Below are positions 42,165 to 50,308 of a stretch of 64,000 nucleotides of DNA, piece after piece. The stretch covers positions 558,001-622,000 of the forward strand of contig CANLLF010000002.1 of NCBI GenBank assembly GCA_947491935.1, written 5' to 3'. This stretch comes from an uncultured Roseicyclus sp. Its GTDB lineage: Bacteria > Pseudomonadota > Alphaproteobacteria > Rhodobacterales > Rhodobacteraceae. The translations under genes were made by a program, and so were the position numbers. The notes beneath the pieces are model-generated. The model searched no databases. It was not told where the DNA came from and was given only the letters and a program-made list of their open reading frames with translations. Each line of letters begins with the position of its first letter. The first letter of the stretch is position 1.

Positions 42165-43559
42165 ATGGCAGATGCGGATATCGGTTTGATCGGATTGGGC
42201 ACGATGGGCTCGGCCCTTGCGCTGAACATAGCGGAAAACGGGTTCAAGGTGGCGGTGTGGAACCGGACCACGGCCCGCACTCACGCATTCGCGGAGGAGG
42301 CCGGGGATCTGGCGCCGCAGGTGGTCCCGACTGAAGAGCTCGACGCGCTTGTCGCCGCGTTGAAGCCGCCGCGGGCGATTATCCTGATGGTGCCAGCGGG
42401 CGATCCCGTCGATGCCCAGATCGAGGCGCTCGATCCCTATCTCGACCCCGACGATCTGATCATTGATGCAGGCAACGCCAATTTCCGTGACACGATGCGC
42501 AGAATGGATGCGATGGAGCGACCTTTCCTTGGCGTCGGCGTGTCTGGCGGGGAAGACGGCGCGCGCCACGGTCCGGCGATCATGGGCGGCGGTGAAAAGG
42601 CCCATTGGGATAGGGTGGAGCCGATCCTGACGGCCATCGCGGCCAAGTTCGAAGAGGCACCCTGTGCCGCCCTGATGGGGGAAAATGGGGCGGGGCATTT
42701 TGTGAAGGCCGTCCATAACGGCATCGAATACGCGGATATGCAGCTGATCGCGGAAACCTACGGCCTGATGCGCGACGGGCTGGGGATGACTGCGGCAGAT
42801 ATCGGCGCGCGGTTCACGGACTGGAACGACGGGCGGCTCAGCTCCTACCTGATCGAGATTTCGGGGATCGTGGCGAGTACGACCGATGCCGCGACCGGCG
42901 GCCCGCTTCTGGAGGTCATCGTGGATGCCGCGGGGCAGAAGGGCACCGGGCGCTGGACGGCGATTGAGGCGCAGCATCTTGGCACGCCGATCCCGGTGAT
43001 CGAAGCGGCGGTGGCGGCGCGCAACATGTCGGCGCAGCGGTCACTCCGGGCCGATCTGGCGGAACGCTTCGGCTCAGAGAAAGGCGAGATTGACCTGTCG
43101 CCCGAGACGCTGGAAGCCGCGCTCACGTGCGGCAAGGTGCTGTGCTACACCCAAGGCTTCGACATGGTCCGCGCGGCGGCTGAGGCGTTCGAGTGGTCGC
43201 TGGAGCCGGAGGCCATCGCGCGCAACTGGCGGGCGGGCTGCATCATCCGGTCGGCCATGCTGGACGACATGGCGGAGGCGTTCGAGAAGGCGCCCGGCAC
43301 CACCTTGATGGCCGCGCCCTATTTCGCGGATCTTCTGGCGGACACGATTGATGCCCTGCGTACCGTGGTCGTTGCGGCCAGTGCGGCCGGTCTGCCGGTT
43401 CCCGCCATGGCTGCGGCCCTGTCCTATTTCGATACGATGCGTCTGGCACGCGGAACCGCCAACATGATCCAGGGCCAGCGCGACTATTTTGGCCTGCACG
43501 GGTTCGAGCGGATGGACAATGGCAAGACGGATCAGCACGGGCCGTGGGCCGAGGACTAG
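42165..43559 (+). CDS. gnd: 6-phosphogluconate dehydrogenase (decarboxylating)
   Basis: This 464-aa enzyme has the NADP-binding motif GLIGLGTMGSALALN at the start, the substrate motif GVGVSGGEDGARHGPAIMGGG, the catalytic lysine region GHFVKAVHNGIEYADMQ, and the C-terminal DYFGLHGFERMD. It converts 6-phosphogluconate to ribulose 5-phosphate and CO2 in the oxidative pentose phosphate pathway. ATG at 42165 chosen because the motif begins four residues later. Confidence 0.95.
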   Translation: MADADIGLIGLGTMGSALALNIAENGFKVAVWNRTTARTHAFAEEAGDLAPQVVPTEELDALVAALKPPRAIILMVPAGDPVDAQIEALDPYLDPDDLIIDAGNANFRDTMRRMDAMERPFLGVGVSGGEDGARHGPAIMGGGEKAHWDRVEPILTAIAAKFEEAPCAALMGENGAGHFVKAVHNGIEYADMQLIAETYGLMRDGLGMTAADIGARFTDWNDGRLSSYLIEISGIVASTTDAATGGPLLEVIVDAAGQKGTGRWTAIEAQHLGTPIPVIEAAVAARNMSAQRSLRADLAERFGSEKGEIDLSPETLEAALTCGKVLCYTQGFDMVRAAAEAFEWSLEPEAIARNWRAGCIIRSAMLDDMAEAFEKAPGTTLMAAPYFADLLADTIDALRTVVVAASAAGLPVPAMAAALSYFDTMRLARGTANMIQGQRDYFGLHGFERMDNGKTDQHGPWAED

Positions 43560-43604
43560 ACGCCTGGCCCGTGGCAGATCGACTGAAAGACGCAGGCGGA
43601 GTTG

Positions 43605-44171
43605 CTACCGCGCGATGCTGGCGGCGATCTGCGTTGCCAGGTCCGTCACGGCAAGACCAAGGGCATCGGCAACCGATTGCGGATCCGTACCGGTGAGCGG
43701 GCGGCGGATATCGAACCGCCGCAGGAATTCCCGCGCCGCGCCGGTGCGCGAGATCATGGCGAATTGGCCCCCCAGCTCGAAATACCCGTCTTCAAGGGCG
43801 ACCATGCGATCGATCGTGACCTGAACTGCACGGTCCGGCCCGTCGAACAGGGGCCAGGGCTCGACGGCCACCGTGGCGGTTGTGCCCAGATCCAGCCTGA
43901 CCGCGAGGGCCTGGGTGATCCCTGTGATCGGGTCATCGGCCCAGAGCGCGCTGCCGACGGGGCGCAGGGCGCCGTCGCTTTCCTGAACCAGAATATCGGC
44001 CTCGGCGGCGTAGGCCGGCAGCACCACGTCGCGCACCTCGATACTGCGCGTGTTCACGCGGATCTGCTCCTGCATTGGTATGTTCGGCACGAGGAACAGA
44101 TCGTCGTTCCCGCCGCAGGCGGCGAGGGCGATCAGGGCAGGGAAAACAAAGGTCAGGCGGGGCAGGGTCAT
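43605..44171 (-). CDS. pqiC: PqiC-like lipoprotein (ABC-type transport auxiliary)
   Basis: This 188-aa protein has a lipoprotein signal (TFVFPALIALAAC, Cys19 lipidation) and the DUF330/ABC-type auxiliary fold typical of PqiC. It should be anchored to the outer membrane and dock onto the PqiB tube. It starts one base before the end of pqiB and ends the pqi operon. Confidence 0.85.
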   Translation of the reverse strand: MTLPRLTFVFPALIALAACGGNDDLFLVPNIPMQEQIRVNTRSIEVRDVVLPAYAAEADILVQESDGALRPVGSALWADDPITGITQALAVRLDLGTTATVAVEPWPLFDGPDRAVQVTIDRMVALEDGYFELGGQFAMISRTGAAREFLRRFDIRRPLTGTDPQSVADALGLAVTDLATQIAASIAR

Positions 44172-46238
44172 TCAACGTCCAGTCAACAGCGCATTCGGGT
44201 TGCGTTCAATCGTGCGGGCCAGCTGCGCGATGGACCGCGCCGCCGCGGAAATCTCACGCAAGACATCCATCGCCTCGGTCAGGAAGACCGAGCGGGTGCC
44301 ATAGGCTGACGATAATGTGCCGATCTGGGCAAGCACCAATTCGGTCTGCTCGACCAGGGCCGGGAGTTCATCTGCCGCGGCCTCGGTGGAGGCCAGCGTC
44401 GAATTCAGGCTGCCCACCACGTCCGCTTCGCTGAGCGCCGTCAGAAGGGTTTCCAACTCGGCCAGCGCCGTTGACAGGGCAGGCGGGACGGCCGCCAGCT
44501 CCTCGCTCGACAGGAACGTGTCCGCCGTCGCAAGCACGGTGGAGGCGGATGTGACAAGCGCCTCGATCTCAAGGGCCGCGGCGGTTTCCGACAGGGCCGA
44601 GAGGTTTGCCATGAGGTCGGGCAACCGTTCGCTCGCCTCCGAGACGGGGCCCATGGCGGTGTCGGCCTGCGCCAATACCGACGTCAGCGCCTCAATACTG
44701 CCGCTTTCCCGCAGCTCCGCGAGGATATCGCGCAGATCGGTTACAGCGGCAAAGGCCGCCCTCGGAATGGCCTGGGTCTCTTCACCGCCGATCAGGTCGC
44801 GCGCATCGGCGAGGAGCGAGGCGGCTTCGGCGGGCACCTGGCGCAGCTCTTCATCGGCGGCCAGATCCTCGATACTGGCCATCGTGTCGATTGCCTGGGT
44901 CAGCAAACGCTCGAACGGCAACGCGGCAACCCGCTCCAGAACGCCCTCCGCGGTGGTATTCATCGTGGGCCGTTCGGTGGCGACGGCGGGGATCCGCGGG
45001 AACGGCACCGCGTCCCGTTCGAAGGCTGCGGGGTCGGCGCGGGGAACCTCGGCCAATTCGATCCGGAATTCCGACGTGATCAGCCCCTCCGCCGACAGCC
45101 GCGCGCGCAGGCCGTTCTCCACCGCATCGGCCAGATAATCGTAGAGCTCCTCCGGCCCCGCGCCATCGGGCAGGGCGTCGAAGGCGGCGGGATCCAGCAG
45201 CAGGCTGGCCACATGGCGCCGCTCGGTTCCGGTATCGGTCTCGAAGGAATGCACCGTCACGCTTGCAACCTCGCCCACACGCTCCCCGTCCATCTGCACG
45301 GTCAGCCCGGCGCGCAACCCGCGCGTAAAGGTATCGAATTGGACGGAGACCGGCACTTCCCCCCCCACATCGGTTACAAAGGCGCTGGCGCGCGCCAGCG
45401 CTTCGGAGGAGTAGATGTCGAACCGAAAGCCGTCCGGCACCTCGGCGCCATTTGTGTAGACCTCATCAAACTCGATCCCGCCACTGACCAGCGAGGCGAG
45501 GCTTTCGACATCCAGCGACAGGCCGTCCGCCCCGAAATCGATGGAGAAGCCAGAGCTGTCCCAGAACCGTGTGGCGCTGGAAATCCGGGCATCATGGGGC
45601 GCCTCGATGAACGCATCGACCTGGATCGTCATGTTGTCGCCCACCAGACGCGGCTCTTCCAGGCGTCCGACCTCGATGCCCCGGAAGATCAGCGGCGTGC
45701 CGCCCTGCAATTGCATGTCTGGTGCGACATTAAGCGTGATCCGCCGCCCTTCCTCGCCCGGGCGCACGAAGAGCGGGTTTTCCAACCCTTCAAAGCTGTT
45801 GGTGGCCTCCCCCGGCACGCTATCCCACGCGCCCTCGATGTAGACACCCGACACCACGGTCGACAGCCCGCTGACCCCCTGGGCCGAGATTTCGGGCCGG
45901 ACAACCCAGAACCGGGCATCCTCGTCAAGAAAGGGCAGGATCGCGTTTTCCACCCGCGCGCTCACCACGACCGAGCGGAGGTCGTCGCTGAAATGCACGC
46001 CCTCGACCTCACCGATCACAACATCCCGGTAGCGCAATGTGGTCTCGCCCGCCGTGACACCGGCGCCGTTTTCGAACAGGATCTCGATCAGCGTGCCCCG
46101 GTCGGAATAGGCTTGCCACGCGATCCCAAGCGCCACGACAAGGGCAAAGACCGGCACCAGCCACACCAGCGACAGGTTGCGCCAAATCGATTGGCCGGGG
46201 CCTTCGACGTCGGGCAGGGAACTGGAATGCTCGCTCAT
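44172..46238 (-). CDS. pqiB: PqiB-like MCE-domain protein
   Basis: This 688-aa protein has one N-terminal membrane helix (LVWLVPVFALVVALGIAWQAY) followed by repeated MCE domains (for example GTLIEILFENGAGVTAGETTLRYRDVVIGEVEGV and GTPLIFRGIEVGRLEEPRL). A long helical C-terminal part (about residue 420 on) is rich in Leu, Ala and Glu. PqiB forms a tube across the periplasm that moves lipids between membranes. The start overlaps the PqiA gene as ATGA. Confidence 0.9.
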   Translation of the reverse strand: MSEHSSSLPDVEGPGQSIWRNLSLVWLVPVFALVVALGIAWQAYSDRGTLIEILFENGAGVTAGETTLRYRDVVIGEVEGVHFSDDLRSVVVSARVENAILPFLDEDARFWVVRPEISAQGVSGLSTVVSGVYIEGAWDSVPGEATNSFEGLENPLFVRPGEEGRRITLNVAPDMQLQGGTPLIFRGIEVGRLEEPRLVGDNMTIQVDAFIEAPHDARISSATRFWDSSGFSIDFGADGLSLDVESLASLVSGGIEFDEVYTNGAEVPDGFRFDIYSSEALARASAFVTDVGGEVPVSVQFDTFTRGLRAGLTVQMDGERVGEVASVTVHSFETDTGTERRHVASLLLDPAAFDALPDGAGPEELYDYLADAVENGLRARLSAEGLITSEFRIELAEVPRADPAAFERDAVPFPRIPAVATERPTMNTTAEGVLERVAALPFERLLTQAIDTMASIEDLAADEELRQVPAEAASLLADARDLIGGEETQAIPRAAFAAVTDLRDILAELRESGSIEALTSVLAQADTAMGPVSEASERLPDLMANLSALSETAAALEIEALVTSASTVLATADTFLSSEELAAVPPALSTALAELETLLTALSEADVVGSLNSTLASTEAAADELPALVEQTELVLAQIGTLSSAYGTRSVFLTEAMDVLREISAAARSIAQLARTIERNPNALLTGR

Positions 46239-46876
46239 GTCTTGGAATGGTCCCCATAGGCCCAGATGGTTTTCGGATTGAAGCTCTGCGCCGAAAGCAT
46301 GGTGAATGCAACGGAGAGTGCGAAGCTGATCGCCGCAATCCCGGGATTAATTGTGGCCGCGAAATCCAGTTGGACAAGGGCGGCAAGGATCGCAACCACG
46401 AAAACGTCGATCATCGACCAGCGCCCGATGAATTCCACAACCTCGTAAAGCCGGTAACGGCCATGGACGCCCTGGCGAACTTTCCGCTGAATGCTGAGCG
46501 CCAGATAGGCGATGGCAAAGAACTTGCCGATGGGAATTGCGATGCTCGCGACAAACACGATGATCGCCACGCTGTAGGAGCCGTGGTGGAGCAACTCAAC
46601 CACACCTTCCAGGATCGTGCTCTCGCTGGTGCGGCCAAGGCTCTGGGTACGTAGCATCGGATAGATGTTGGCGGGAATATAGGCGATCAGCCCGGCAAAG
46701 AACCACGCCCACACCCATTGCAGGCTGGTATCTGGCACATTCGCGGCCAGCCGCCAACCGCAGCGCACGCACATATCGGGCCCGGGTGCCTCATGCACCC
46801 GCCCGCAATGGGGGCAGCCCACCAGACCCTGTTCCCGGGCGGTGCTTATTGGCGGCGATGTTCGAGCGTTTTCCAT
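46235..46876 (-). CDS. pqiA: PqiA-like membrane protein, second copy
   Basis: This 213-aa protein has a zinc-ribbon-like cysteine set (GCPHCGRVHE and MCVRCGWRL) and four membrane segments (from QWVWAWFFAGLIAYIPANIYPML on). It corresponds to the C-terminal half of a classical PqiA, with both halves encoded as separate genes here. Start at 46876 lies 31 bases inside the preceding gene, and its end overlaps pqiB as ATGA. Confidence 0.85.
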   Translation of the reverse strand: MENARTSPPISTAREQGLVGCPHCGRVHEAPGPDMCVRCGWRLAANVPDTSLQWVWAWFFAGLIAYIPANIYPMLRTQSLGRTSESTILEGVVELLHHGSYSVAIIVFVASIAIPIGKFFAIAYLALSIQRKVRQGVHGRYRLYEVVEFIGRWSMIDVFVVAILAALVQLDFAATINPGIAAISFALSVAFTMLSAQSFNPKTIWAYGDHSKT

Positions 46877-47445
46877 ATCGTCAATCGGCACATGAAGTTG
46901 TCTTTCAGCGCGACCACAAGGACCAGCGCGGCAAAGGCCCAGAAGGCCGGGCCAAGCGACAGATGCGCCAGCCCCGCCACTTTGATCAGGGCCACGGCAA
47001 CCCCGACGATAAAAATCTCGGCCATGGACCACGGCTTGATCCGTTCCGAGAAGCGGAAGACCGGGATCGCGTCCCGCGCCGGGCGCCAGCCGAAGGACAT
47101 GGGCGCGAGCACGTAGATCAGCGCCAGAAGCCGCAGCAGCGGCAGAACGACGATCAAAGCGCCCACCGCGATGGCAAGGCCCACGAAGGGCCCGTCGGCA
47201 AAGACCAGCACCACATCCATGATGGAGCTGCGCTGCGTCCGCCCTGCTGCGGTCAGTTCCAGAAACGGAAAGAAGATCGCGGCCAGCATCAGGATGAAGG
47301 ACGTGCTGGCCAGCATCACGATCCGCGTCATGGCGCCCTTGCGCGGCGCGGTCAGGACCGTGTGGCACCGGCGGCACCGCGCCCGCGCGCCTTCAGCCAC
47401 ATCAGGCAATGTATACAGCGCGTCGCAGGTGGGGCAGGCGATCAT
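46846..47445 (-). CDS. pqiA: PqiA-like membrane protein, first copy
   Basis: This 199-aa protein begins MIACPTCDALYTLPDV with a four-cysteine zinc ribbon (CPTC and CRRCH), followed by four hydrophobic segments. It corresponds to the N-terminal half of PqiA. GGAGG lies 6 bases before the ATG at 47445, which decides the start over a longer open frame. It opens the pqiA-pqiA-pqiB-pqiC operon. Confidence 0.83.
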   Translation of the reverse strand: MIACPTCDALYTLPDVAEGARARCRRCHTVLTAPRKGAMTRIVMLASTSFILMLAAIFFPFLELTAAGRTQRSSIMDVVLVFADGPFVGLAIAVGALIVVLPLLRLLALIYVLAPMSFGWRPARDAIPVFRFSERIKPWSMAEIFIVGVAVALIKVAGLAHLSLGPAFWAFAALVLVVALKDNFMCRLTIWKTLEHRRQ

Positions 47446-47691
47446 ATCCTCCAGCGCGGCGTCGGCGGGCCCGGTGCCGTTTGCGGACGTGGGAGGCTGG
47501 TGCAGGGCGCTTGAAATGACGATGCCACCTTCTTTGGACGGGCAGGGAGAGACCGAAGGCACAGGTAGGCCAATCGGTCTATCCGTCCATTCCGACCAAT
47601 GCAGTGCCCCTAGGCTGCTGATCACCTTCGCCCAGTGCCGCGCCGACCGCAAGGCAGACCAAGGGGCCTGCCGTGAGCGGGGGGCCCGTGC

Positions 47692-49011
47692 TCAGATCAC
47701 GGCGGCGATGGCCCGGTCCAGCTTATCGACCAATTCGTCGATCTGGTCATCCTCGATGATGAAGGGTGGCGCGAGCAGGACGTGATCGCCGCGCCGGCCA
47801 TCGATGGTGCCCGACATGGGGTAGCAGATCAGGCCCTCGGCAAAGGCCGCCTTCTTCACCTTCGCCGCGACACCCCTGGAGGGGTCGAAGGGCTCTTTCG
47901 TGGCGCGGTCCTCAACGATCTCGACGCCCCGGAACAGGCCGCGGCCCCTTATGTCGCCGATATGGGGGTGCTGGCCAAACCGCTCCATCAGGCGGTCTTG
48001 CAACAGCGCGCCTTGAGTTTGCACCCGTGGGATCAGCCCCCGATCAAGCAGGGCGTTGACCACGGCCAATCCGCCCGCCGCAGCGGCGGGGTGGCCGACA
48101 TAGGTATGACCGTGCTGAAAGAAACCGCTGCCCGATGCGATCGTCTCATAGATGTCCGACGTGCACAGCATGGCGCCAATCGGTTGATAACCCGCGCCCA
48201 ACCCCTTGGCGATGCACGCAATGTCAGGGGCGATGCCATCTTGTTCGCAGGCAAACAGGCTGCCCGTCCGCCCCATGCCGCACATGACCTCATCCAGGAT
48301 CAAAAGAACGCCATAGCGGTCACAGATTTCGCGGATGCGTTTGAAATAACCGGGCGCGGGGGCAACGGCGCCTGCCGTGGCGCCAACCACCGGCTCGGCC
48401 ATGAATGCCATGACCGTCTCGGGCCCAAGGCGCAGGATTTCATCCTCAAGGGCCTGCGCGGCGCGCGATCCGTACGCCTCCTGGCTCTCCCCGTCCTCGC
48501 GGTAGCGGTACTCATAACAGGCATCTATGTGGCTCACGTCGATCAGGAGCGGCCCGAATTGCTGTCGCCGCCATGCATTGCCCCCCGCACTCAGCGCGCC
48601 GAGGGTGTTGCCGTGATAGCTCTGCTTGCGGGCAATCAGGTGCCCGCGCGCGGGCTCGCCCTTTTCCACCCAGTATTGCCGCGCCAGCTTGATCGCGGCC
48701 TCCGTCGCCTCCGACCCGCCGGAGACAAGATAGACGCGGTCCAGATCGCCCGGCGCGTTGGCAATCAACAGATCGGCCAGTTTTTCCGCAGGCTCCGATG
48801 TGAAGAAACCGGTATGGGCGAAGGCCAGTTGGTCCAGCTGCGCCTTGATCGCGTCGGTGATGGTCGGATCGTTGTGGCCGAGGCAACTGACGGCGGCCCC
48901 GCCCGAACCATCCAGATAGCGCTTGCCGGCGGCATCGATCAGGTAACATCCCTCCCCTGAAACCGCCACGGGCGGGCTGGCATGGCAGTGCCGTCCGAAA
49001 ATGTGGGACAT
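47692..49011 (-). CDS. Class III pyridoxal phosphate aminotransferase
   Basis: This 439-aa enzyme has the class III hallmarks: LVSGGSEATEAAIKLAR, SYHGNT, LLILDEVMCGMGRTG and the PLP-binding lysine in AKGLGAGYQP. Family members use omega-amino acids, beta-alanine, taurine or diamines with pyruvate or 2-oxoglutarate. It is divergent from a TAXI-TRAP receptor gene, so the imported compound may be an amine or amino acid; this is inference. Confidence 0.9.
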   Translation of the reverse strand: MSHIFGRHCHASPPVAVSGEGCYLIDAAGKRYLDGSGGAAVSCLGHNDPTITDAIKAQLDQLAFAHTGFFTSEPAEKLADLLIANAPGDLDRVYLVSGGSEATEAAIKLARQYWVEKGEPARGHLIARKQSYHGNTLGALSAGGNAWRRQQFGPLLIDVSHIDACYEYRYREDGESQEAYGSRAAQALEDEILRLGPETVMAFMAEPVVGATAGAVAPAPGYFKRIREICDRYGVLLILDEVMCGMGRTGSLFACEQDGIAPDIACIAKGLGAGYQPIGAMLCTSDIYETIASGSGFFQHGHTYVGHPAAAAGGLAVVNALLDRGLIPRVQTQGALLQDRLMERFGQHPHIGDIRGRGLFRGVEIVEDRATKEPFDPSRGVAAKVKKAAFAEGLICYPMSGTIDGRRGDHVLLAPPFIIEDDQIDELVDKLDRAIAAVI

Positions 49012-49213
49012 GGCGCTCTACTCCTGTCTGGTGCTGGCCGGGCCAGGCGGTGATTTCGCCAGCATGGCACGAAACCGCGCGATGCAGTGAGTCCTTGCGC
49101 CTCGCGGATATTCTGATCAACCTTGCATCCATTGCGGTGCGCCAACGGGCGTCCTGCGCAACGGGCGGTGCACGCCACCCGGAAAAAGCAAGTAAAACAG
49201 GGAGATGGCTTTC

Positions 49214-50176
49214 ATGAAACACTGGAAAAACCTTGGACTCGCTGCCGTTCTGGCCGCAAGTGCGACCGGGGCAACCGCCCAGGAGACGTTCATCAACATC
49301 GGCACCGGCGGCCAGACGGGCGTTTATTTCGTCGTCGGTCAGTCGATCTGCCGGCTGGTGAATCGGGGCACAGCCGACCACAATGTCCGCTGCACGGCGC
49401 CGTCCACCGGCGGGTCCATCGCCAACATCAACGCCATTGCGGCGGGCGACATGGAAATGGGCGTTGCCCAGTCCGACTGGCAGTTCCACGCCTATAACGG
49501 CTCGTCTGAATTCGAGGGCAACCAGGTCGGCGATCTGCGCGCCGTCTTCTCGGTCCACCCCGAACCGTTCACGGTTGTGGCCCGCGCCGATGCAGGCATC
49601 TCCGCCTTCGCCGATTTGCAGGGCATGCGGGTGAACGTGGGCAACCCGGGATCGGGCCAACGCGCCACGATGGAGGTTGTTCTGAACGCGCTTGGCTGGA
49701 CGATGGATGATTTCTCGCTCGCCTCGGAACTGGCGCCTGCGGAACAGGCCGCGGCCCTTGGCGACAACAACGTGGATGCGATCATCTACACCGTGGGCCA
49801 CCCCAACGGCTCCATCCAGGAGGCGGCCTCCACGGTTGAATCGGTGCTTGTGCCGGTGACCGGCCCCGAGATCGAGGCCCTGATCGCCGATAACCCCTAC
49901 TATGCCGCCGCCACCATTCCCGGCGGGATGTATGAAGGAACCCCTGATGACGTCACCACCTTCGGCGTGCGGGCAACCTTCGTGACCTCGGCTGAGGTTC
50001 CCGATGACGTGATCTACACCGTGGTGGCCGCCGTCTTCGACAATTTCGACCGGTTCCGCGGCCTGCACCCGGCCTTTGCCAACCTCAGCGAGGAAAGCAT
50101 GATCGCCGATGGCCTCTCCGCGCCGCTCCATCCCGGGGCCGAGCGGTATTACCGTGAGCGCGGCTGGATCGAATAA
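49214..50176 (+). CDS. TAXI-family TRAP transporter solute receptor
   Basis: This 320-aa periplasmic protein has a signal peptide (MKHWKNLGLAAVLAASATGATAQ) and the TAXI features FINIGTGGQTGVYFVVGQSIC, CTAPSTGGSIANINAIAAGDMEMGVAQSDW, and GNPGSGQRATMEVVL. I chose ATG 49214 because GGGAG at 49200-49204 is correctly spaced for it, while an ATG three codons earlier is too close. The permease follows after a strong hairpin. Confidence 0.92.
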   Translation: MKHWKNLGLAAVLAASATGATAQETFINIGTGGQTGVYFVVGQSICRLVNRGTADHNVRCTAPSTGGSIANINAIAAGDMEMGVAQSDWQFHAYNGSSEFEGNQVGDLRAVFSVHPEPFTVVARADAGISAFADLQGMRVNVGNPGSGQRATMEVVLNALGWTMDDFSLASELAPAEQAAALGDNNVDAIIYTVGHPNGSIQEAASTVESVLVPVTGPEIEALIADNPYYAAATIPGGMYEGTPDDVTTFGVRATFVTSAEVPDDVIYTVVAAVFDNFDRFRGLHPAFANLSEESMIADGLSAPLHPGAERYYRERGWIE

Positions 50177-50190
50177 GCCACGAATACCAC

Positions 50191-50218
50191 GCCGCCCCCG
50201 TCGTCTGACGGGGGCGGC
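50191..50218. terminator. Perfect 12-bp hairpin between receptor and permease genes
   Basis: Arms GCCGCCCCCGTC and GACGGGGGCGGC flank loop GTCT, 14 bases after the receptor stop. There is no T-tract, so it may be an mRNA-stabilising or attenuating structure that raises the receptor to permease ratio. Confidence 0.75.
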
Positions 50219-50308
50219 GCAAGACGCCACCAACCAGCGATACGGGGCACGAGCCCGCCCCGGCTGGCGATGGCAGGCCGAAACGGCCGTCCAGAACAGG
50301 GGGACATG

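Noticed and set aside
44317-45138. Long plus-strand frames opposite pqiB
   Set aside because: They are antisense shadows of a well-supported MCE-domain gene and have no motif of their own.
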